The translations under genes and the position numbers were made by a program. The notes under the pieces were generated by a model that saw only the letters and a list, made by a program, of their open reading frames with translations, had not been told where the DNA came from and ran no database searches. 48,256 nt of DNA from Bacteroidota bacterium (lineage in GTDB: Bacteria > Bacteroidota > Bacteroidia > Flavobacteriales > Flavobacteriaceae): contig JAQCBK010000008.1 of the NCBI GenBank assembly GCA_027621505.1, positions 1-48,256 of the forward strand, written 5' to 3'. Below are positions 43,270 to 48,256 of this stretch, in pieces (the stretch's first letter is position 1; each line of letters starts with the position of its first letter).

Positions 43270-44232
43270 TTATTTCTGGCGATTAACCAAAGGTAATGCA
43301 AAAAATGCCAGTGCTCCAAAAGTCACCACCATGAGTGTTTGGCAGGTCCACATGATCCATCCGAAGGCCAGGGCTGATTCTTTGGAAATGCCGAAAGCAA
43401 TCAAAACAAGGGAAACAGAATAGGGGTATATTCCTATGCCTCCATTGGTGGCCGAGATCGAGAGTCCTCCTACAACAAAGGCTGGAATTATGGCATTCAT
43501 TTCCAAGTTAATGGTCTCTGGAATGGAGAACTTGATTACCCAAAACATGAGTACATACATTAACCAGATAAAAAAGGTGTGAGCAATAAATAACCCCTTA
43601 TTTTTCATTTTTTTGATCGAAAGCATTCCTTCCCAAATGCCCAAAAAAAACTGTTTTATTTTTTCGGTAACTGGATGGGTCGATTGAATGAAAAATTTTC
43701 TGATAAAAATGAAGCAAATGGCTGATATTAGAAGGGTCAGAAGGGTTTGAAAAAAATTGATATTGTCAAAACCCAGATAGCCAGCGATTAAATCATATTG
43801 AAGACTTAAAGCCAGAAGAATGCAGCTCATCAGTAATATCAAATCAACAACACGTTCCGCAATGACGGTTCCAAAGGCTTTTTGAAAGGGAATGTTTTCA
43901 TATCGATCCATTGCAGTAGACCGGAGGACTTCCCCAGATCGAGGAATGCCCAGATTGGAAAAGTACCCGATCAGTACGGCCATGATTGAATTGATGGTTT
44001 TGGGGTAGTACCCCAGCGGATTTAATAGATATTTCCAGCGTACGGCTCTTGAAATATGACTAAGAACTCCAAAAAAAGCAGAGAGAAAGACGTACTTAAA
44101 GTCTGCATTTTTGATGTACATAATAATATTTTGACGGTCTTCTGGAGTGGTATTTAAGTAACTCAGATAAATGAAAAAGACTCCAATGAAAAGCGGTATC
44201 AGTTTCTTTAATAGTGAAAGGACTATTTTCAA
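43270..44232 (-). CDS. Flippase-like membrane protein (LPG synthase TM family)
   Basis: A 320-residue polytopic protein of the UPF0104/lysylphosphatidylglycerol-synthase transmembrane family (AglD/MprF flippase-like), with about eight hydrophobic segments. Family phrases include the R(A)WKYLL segment near residue 65, GYFSNLGIPRSGEVLRSTAM and the ATNGGIGIYPYS region near the end. It lacks the cytoplasmic synthase domain, so a lipid-flipping or glycolipid transport role is plausible but unproven. The start is TTG, 4 bp after the panD stop; no ATG fits. It is probably co-transcribed from panC. Confidence 0.88.
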   Translation of the reverse strand: MKIVLSLLKKLIPLFIGVFFIYLSYLNTTPEDRQNIIMYIKNADFKYVFLSAFFGVLSHISRAVRWKYLLNPLGYYPKTINSIMAVLIGYFSNLGIPRSGEVLRSTAMDRYENIPFQKAFGTVIAERVVDLILLMSCILLALSLQYDLIAGYLGFDNINFFQTLLTLLISAICFIFIRKFFIQSTHPVTEKIKQFFLGIWEGMLSIKKMKNKGLFIAHTFFIWLMYVLMFWVIKFSIPETINLEMNAIIPAFVVGGLSISATNGGIGIYPYSVSLVLIAFGISKESALAFGWIMWTCQTLMVVTFGALAFFALPLVNRQK

Positions 44233-44236
44233 ATCC

Positions 44237-44587
44237 TTAGTTTAATCGGTTGGTATTTTCGTCTGGAAAAATTATTGTGGGCTTAAAATTTTTCGCTTCC
44301 TCGAAGTCCATTTGTGCATAACCAATGATGATAACAATGTCACCTTTTTGAGCCTTTCTTGCGGCTGGGCCGTTGAGGGTTACTTCTCCGCTTCCTCTTT
44401 CACCCTCTATGATATAAGTTACTAGCCTTTCTCCATTATTGATGTTCACCACTTGCACTTTCTCGCCCACCAAAAAATTAGCGGCATCGATCAGGTCACG
44501 ATCAATGGTGATACTGCCGATGTAGCTTAGATCAGCATCGGTTACTTTTACCCTGTGAATTTTAGATTTTATTACCTCAATTAACAC
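44237..44587 (-). CDS. panD: Aspartate 1-decarboxylase
   Basis: A 116-residue pyruvoyl-dependent enzyme that makes beta-alanine for pantothenate. The self-cleavage site is Gly24-Ser25 in [11 protein letters not shown], where Ser25 becomes the pyruvoyl group. The [43 protein letters not shown] core is full. The start is GTG; no ATG exists nearby. It follows panC after 17 bp, so both halves of the pantothenate condensation are co-expressed. Confidence 0.97.
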   Translation of the reverse strand: MLIEVIKSKIHRVKVTDADLSYIGSITIDRDLIDAANFLVGEKVQVVNINNGERLVTYIIEGERGSGEVTLNGPAARKAQKGDIVIIIGYAQMDFEEAKNFKPTIIFPDENTNRLN

Positions 44588-44604
44588 GGGTCAAATTTAG
44601 TCAT

Positions 44605-45444
44605 TTAAGACATATCCATATTATCAATTAACCTAATTTTTCCCAAATGGGCAGCGATGAAGGCACGTCCCTTGGAAACAGGTTTCTCCAAATCTATTTC
44701 TTTGAGAGTAGCAGCATTTGTAATCCTGAAGTAATCTAAAGTTAAAAGGTCATATTTTTTAAAAAAATCATTGATGCGATCTTTGAGCTGCCCATATTGG
44801 ATATGCTTTGCATTTTTCTTTGCATAGCAAAGCGATTCATACAATTTAGGGGCGAATTTTCGTTCTGTTTCGGTCAGCAAAGCATTGCGAGAACTCATGG
44901 CAAGGCCATCTTTTTCCCTTACAATGGGGCAACTGACAATTTTAGTTTTTAGTTTTTGCGATTGGGTTATGTGATTTACTATCCTCAACTGTTGGAAATC
45001 CTTTTCTCCAAAATAGGCTTTTTCGGGTTGGAAGGTGTTTAAAAAATAAGATACTACGGTTGCCACCCCTTGAAAATGTCCCGATCTCTTCTCCCCCTCC
45101 ATTATTAGGTCTAAGCCCCCCAAATCAAATGATTTTGATTGGATATTTTGCCCATAAACATCGAAAGCTTTTGGGAGGTATACACTTATGTTACCATTTA
45201 TTTTTTCGATTTTTTGTAAATCGGCTTCAAAATGGGTGGGGTAATTTTCAAGATCAGTTTGATTATCGAATTGAGTGGGATTGATAAAAATACTGACCAA
45301 TACGCTGTGATTTTGTTCTAATGCTTTGTTAATCAAGGACAAATGACCATCGTGTAACGCCCCCATAGTTGGAACAAACCCGAGGGGTCGGCTTTGACTA
45401 GACAAGTGTGATACTAAAGATTTGGACGCTTTGAAAACCTTCAT
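44605..45444 (-). CDS. panC: Pantothenate synthetase
   Basis: A 279-residue adenylate-forming ligase joining pantoate and beta-alanine. The HIGH-like motif is FVPTMGALHDGHLSLI, the ISINPTQF-type region is VSIFINPTQFDNQTDLENYP, and the KMSKS-equivalent is GLAMSSRNALLTETER. FGEKDFQQL contributes the pantoate and ATP pocket. Length is normal. It heads a minus-strand series panC-panD-flippase-radA. It is divergent from the starch-synthase-like gene with about 100 bp between starts. Confidence 0.97.
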   Translation of the reverse strand: MKVFKASKSLVSHLSSQSRPLGFVPTMGALHDGHLSLINKALEQNHSVLVSIFINPTQFDNQTDLENYPTHFEADLQKIEKINGNISVYLPKAFDVYGQNIQSKSFDLGGLDLIMEGEKRSGHFQGVATVVSYFLNTFQPEKAYFGEKDFQQLRIVNHITQSQKLKTKIVSCPIVREKDGLAMSSRNALLTETERKFAPKLYESLCYAKKNAKHIQYGQLKDRINDFFKKYDLLTLDYFRITNAATLKEIDLEKPVSKGRAFIAAHLGKIRLIDNMDMS

Positions 45445-45503
45445 TTAATAAAAAATTAACAGCTTCAAAGATAAGTAATTCGGCATATTCCGTTAAATTT
45501 TTG

Positions 45504-45511
45504 TAATTTTG
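45504..45511 (+). promoter_or_regulatory. Candidate -7 box TAATTTTG for the starch-synthase-like/DUF4270 pair
   Basis: An exact TAnnTTTG match 35 bp before the ATG at 45546. A TTTTTG lies just upstream at 45498-45503, but no well-spaced -33 is seen. Confidence 0.45.
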
Positions 45512-45545
45512 CCAGGCTTTGACTCCTCAGATTAAAAGAGCATTT

Positions 45546-46352
45546 ATGAAAGACAAAAGGGTTCTTAATATCTCTTCTGAAGTGGTTCCATACCTTCCTC
45601 AGACCAATCAAGCCATTCATTCGTTCAAAATACCAAAAAACATTAACGATCATGGAGGTCAAACGCGGATTTTCATGCCAAGATATGGTTTAATCAATGA
45701 AAGAAGGCATCAGTTGCACGAGGTGATAAGACTATCAGGAATGAATTTGGTTATCAATGATGTGGACATGCCGTTGATCATAAAAGTAGCTTCTATACCC
45801 AAAGAGCGCATGCAAGTCTATTTTATTGATAATGAAGATTATTTCAAGAGACGTGCTCTTTTAAAAGATGAAAAACAATTGCCATTCAAAGACAATGATG
45901 AAAGAATGATTTTCTTCACCAAAGGAGTGATCGAAACCGTTAAGAAACTCAATTGGTCTCCAGATATTATTCATCTACACGGATGGTTTACGAGTCTGTT
46001 CCCATTGTATCTCAATACCTATTACAAAGACGAACCCATATTTGCTGACAGTAAAATAGTAACTTCATTGTATGCCAAAGATTTTGAGGGGACCTTTTCC
46101 AAACAATTTCACAAAAAAGTGGCTTTTGATGATATTTCTGACGAAATGATTGAGCCTTTGAAGGATCCTCAATTTGAAAGTCTTACTCAATTGTGTTTGA
46201 ATTTTTCAGATGGATACGTCATAGCTGATGAAGCCATTCCTAAGTCAATTGAAAGTTATTTAAAATCCAATAAAATTCCGGGACTTAGCTATGAAGAATC
46301 TCTTAAAGAGGATGCTTTCATTCAATTTTACACTAACCATATTTTAAAATAA
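45546..46352 (+). CDS. Starch/glycogen synthase N-terminal-domain protein without the ADP-glucose loop
   Basis: A 268-residue stand-alone relative of the GT5 catalytic N-terminal domain. The start is set at the ATG at 45546, giving MKDKRVLNISSEVVPYLPQ; the frame opens earlier at 45519 with a non-ATG. In working enzymes the stretch after SE(V/C)xP reads K-T-G-G-L, which binds ADP-glucose. Here it reads LPQTNQAIHSFKIPKNINDHGG, so that loop is lost. The HLHGWFTSLFPLYL segment is kept. The GT1-like C-terminal domain is missing altogether. A catalytic role is therefore doubtful. It is 3 bp before the DUF4270 gene. Confidence 0.85.
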   Translation: MKDKRVLNISSEVVPYLPQTNQAIHSFKIPKNINDHGGQTRIFMPRYGLINERRHQLHEVIRLSGMNLVINDVDMPLIIKVASIPKERMQVYFIDNEDYFKRRALLKDEKQLPFKDNDERMIFFTKGVIETVKKLNWSPDIIHLHGWFTSLFPLYLNTYYKDEPIFADSKIVTSLYAKDFEGTFSKQFHKKVAFDDISDEMIEPLKDPQFESLTQLCLNFSDGYVIADEAIPKSIESYLKSNKIPGLSYEESLKEDAFIQFYTNHILK

Positions 46353-46355
46353 CGA

Positions 46356-48188
46356 ATGTATTTTTTGAGGATGCTCAACCACCGTGTATCTCTTGTGCTA
46401 CTGCTGTTGTTTGTTTTTCTTTCTTGCGACAAAGAATACCATTCCGCAGGATCGGAACTCCTTTTGGCCACGGCTCTTCAATCCAAATCCTACGATGCTC
46501 CTGTTTATTCTTACCAAAGTAAGGTGAATTATTTCCAAACCGATGGACTGCCCTTGGCACAATTAGGAAAAATTGAATTACCCGGTTTGGGAATTACTGA
46601 GGCTGGAATCACTGCGAGGCTTACTGCCAGTGTTAATCCTATTTTTGGCAGGTATAGCCAAACTAAAGAGGAGGATGAAGAGGATGATAACATTGAATTA
46701 ATCAATGAAAGAGAAACCGTCACTCAGGTGTATCTCGAAATTCCTTTTTTCAACAACACTGATGATAAAGATCGAGATGGCGTAATTGATGCTCTTGACT
46801 TGGATCCGGAAGACCAGGATAGTGATACTGATGGAGATGGCGTTAGCGATATAATTGAGACCCGTTCCAATTTGAACCCTTTAAGTCCGGACAGTGATGG
46901 CGATGGGATTTTAGACGATGTAGATCAAGACAATAAAACCTATGATCATCAGAATAGAACTTATGAAATAGATTCCATTTATGGAAATCGGGAGTCATTA
47001 TTTGATCTTAAGGTATACGAATTAAAGTATTTTCTGTCCGATTATGATCCTGCCACTGATTTTGAGAAAAAGTCCCAGTTTTTTTCAAATACTGATTTTT
47101 TTGAAAGGGGTTTTTATGGCGCCACACTTCACGACGCCCGTTACCAACTCAATTTTGATGAATTGCGGTTTAATTTTGACGAAGACGATCCCGAAACCGA
47201 AGATGTTGATGAGCGGGATAAGGTGGAGACTCGACTGACACCAAGGATCAGGGTCCCATTGAATGTTGATTTTTTCCAGGAAAAAATTTTAGATCAAGAG
47301 GGCAGTTTGGTTTTTTCTGACAACGAAAGTTTTTCTCATCACTTTAGGGGTGTTATCATTAAAGCAGAGAACTTTGATGATGATTTATATATGCTTTTGG
47401 ATATACGTAACGCTTCAATAAGAATTGAGTATGAGTATGATCGCGTAAATACCAACCAAACTTCGGATGATACCTCAGATGATACCATTGAAAGAGAAGC
47501 GAAAACATATACTTTAGGTTTTGGCACCAATTTTTCTACCATAAAGAACAAGGAAACCAATAGCCAAATTGAACAGGAGCTCTTGGCTGCAAGGGAACAA
47601 ACCCCCTCTGAAAATATTTATCTAAGCGGGAATGGTTTGTTTTCCAAGCTTAAGTTGTTTGAACAAGATCATGATGAGAATAGATTGCTAAATCAGTTAA
47701 GGGAAAACCGCTGGGTAATCAACGAGGCCAATTTGGTACTTTACATCAATGCTGATCAACACAGTTTGTCAAATCCTTCATACTTTCCCGATAGGCTTTA
47801 TTTATACAAATACGACAATGGCTCTCCTTTATCGGATTTTAGCATTGACAACTCAGTAAATAATCTTCAAAAAAACAGAGACAAGTATGTCTATGGAGGT
47901 ATATTGGAACGCGATGATAACGATCGCCCTTTTCGTTATAAATTTAGGATTACCGATCATGTAAATCGTCTGATCCGCAATGACTCCACCAATGTGACTT
48001 TAGGTTTGGTCCCTACTGGGGGATTAGCGACAATCTATTCAAAAAAAGCAGAGACCTTTACACAGGAGCTTATCAACTATCCTGCCACTGCCATTCTTAA
48101 CCCGAAGGGAGTTATCTTATACGGATCTGAGAGCCCAATTCAATCCCAGGGGGGTATTAAACTCGAAATATTCTACACAGAGTACTAG
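46356..48188 (+). CDS. DUF4270 lipoprotein with TSP3-like calcium-binding repeats
   Basis: A 610-residue surface lipoprotein. The signal ends at VFLSC (Cys24). The next ATG at 46371 is an alternative start. DUF4270 sequence covers most of the protein. Within it, about residues 137-190, is an insert of three Asp-rich repeats (DKDRDGVIDALDLDPEDQD, DTDGDGVSDIIETRSNLNP, DSDGDGILDDVDQD). These match thrombospondin type 3 calcium-binding repeats. Another acidic run (TSDDTSDDT) lies near residue 375. DUF4270 proteins are outer-membrane-anchored and of unknown role. It is translated right after the starch-synthase-like gene. Confidence 0.9.
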   Translation: MYFLRMLNHRVSLVLLLLFVFLSCDKEYHSAGSELLLATALQSKSYDAPVYSYQSKVNYFQTDGLPLAQLGKIELPGLGITEAGITARLTASVNPIFGRYSQTKEEDEEDDNIELINERETVTQVYLEIPFFNNTDDKDRDGVIDALDLDPEDQDSDTDGDGVSDIIETRSNLNPLSPDSDGDGILDDVDQDNKTYDHQNRTYEIDSIYGNRESLFDLKVYELKYFLSDYDPATDFEKKSQFFSNTDFFERGFYGATLHDARYQLNFDELRFNFDEDDPETEDVDERDKVETRLTPRIRVPLNVDFFQEKILDQEGSLVFSDNESFSHHFRGVIIKAENFDDDLYMLLDIRNASIRIEYEYDRVNTNQTSDDTSDDTIEREAKTYTLGFGTNFSTIKNKETNSQIEQELLAAREQTPSENIYLSGNGLFSKLKLFEQDHDENRLLNQLRENRWVINEANLVLYINADQHSLSNPSYFPDRLYLYKYDNGSPLSDFSIDNSVNNLQKNRDKYVYGGILERDDNDRPFRYKFRITDHVNRLIRNDSTNVTLGLVPTGGLATIYSKKAETFTQELINYPATAILNPKGVILYGSESPIQSQGGIKLEIFYTEY

Positions 48189-48256
48189 TTTCTCCTATTC
48201 ATCCACTTTAAAAATTGTCCAACACTTTCAATAGAATAGAATATTATTATTTAAAA

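Noticed and set aside
42497-43423. A 308-residue open frame on the plus strand opposite radA
   Set aside because: It lies antisense to the full, motif-complete RadA gene, has no recognisable domain and no promoter or ribosome-site support; it is a frame shadow.

Overview
The window reads as a dense stretch of chromosome from a (probably marine) member of the Flavobacteriia, phylum Bacteroidota. The grounds are SusC/TonB-type receptors with CarboxypepD_reg-like N-termini, DUF5916, DUF4270 and DUF3108 proteins, type I sulfatases, a DksA-like protein and a ribosomal protein L32 without zinc cysteines, A-rich leaders with little Shine-Dalgarno signal, and several TAnnTTTG (-7) promoter boxes. No tRNA, rRNA, IS element, CRISPR array or phage gene was seen. 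No gene-free gap exceeds about 260 bp, and many convergent genes overlap.

Layout. 1-6.4 kb: the 3' part of a DUF5916 outer-membrane protein, a lipoprotein sulfatase (minus), phhB, then a plus-strand cluster of a secreted NIPSNAP protein, a second atypical sulfatase and a CDGSH iron-sulfur protein. 6.4-12.4 kb: a TonB-dependent receptor coupled to a fused retropepsin-like protease/RimK ligase, and a GT39/GT2 pair. 12.4-14.6 kb: a compact unit (promoter, unusually strong SD, 20-codon ORF, terminator), an NhaP antiporter and ribE. 14.6-19.4 kb: pdxA, then yceD-rpmF-fabH-accB-accC, a ribosome/fatty-acid initiation cluster. 19.4-23.3 kb: an HTH protein, an orphan small protein, asd, alr and tdk. 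23.3-26.4 kb: a conserved hypothetical protein, rsmI and recJ. 26.4-32.1 kb (minus): pgi, an M23 peptidase, DUF3108 and uvrC. 32.2-37.2 kb: 5-formyl-THF cyclo-ligase, then lspA, a dksA-like gene and ileS. 37.3-45.4 kb (minus): a heme-receptor-like TonB receptor, recO, gdhA, radA, a flippase-like membrane protein, panD and panC. 45.5-48.2 kb (plus): a starch-synthase-like protein lacking the sugar-nucleotide loop, and a DUF4270 lipoprotein with calcium-binding-type repeats.

Most of the window is housekeeping: cofactors (riboflavin, pyridoxal phosphate, pantothenate, folate, pterin), fatty acids, cell wall and DNA repair, with accessory surface functions at the left end. The most unusual signal is the unit at 12.45-12.63 kb. 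A near-complete Shine-Dalgarno sequence precedes a 20-codon ORF and a perfect terminator, in a lineage whose ribosomes normally do not use SD pairing. Second-rank points are the protease-RimK fusion, the apparent pseudo-starch-synthase, the sulfatase with a non-consensus active-site motif, and the helically phased repeats plus palindrome upstream of the NIPSNAP cluster.
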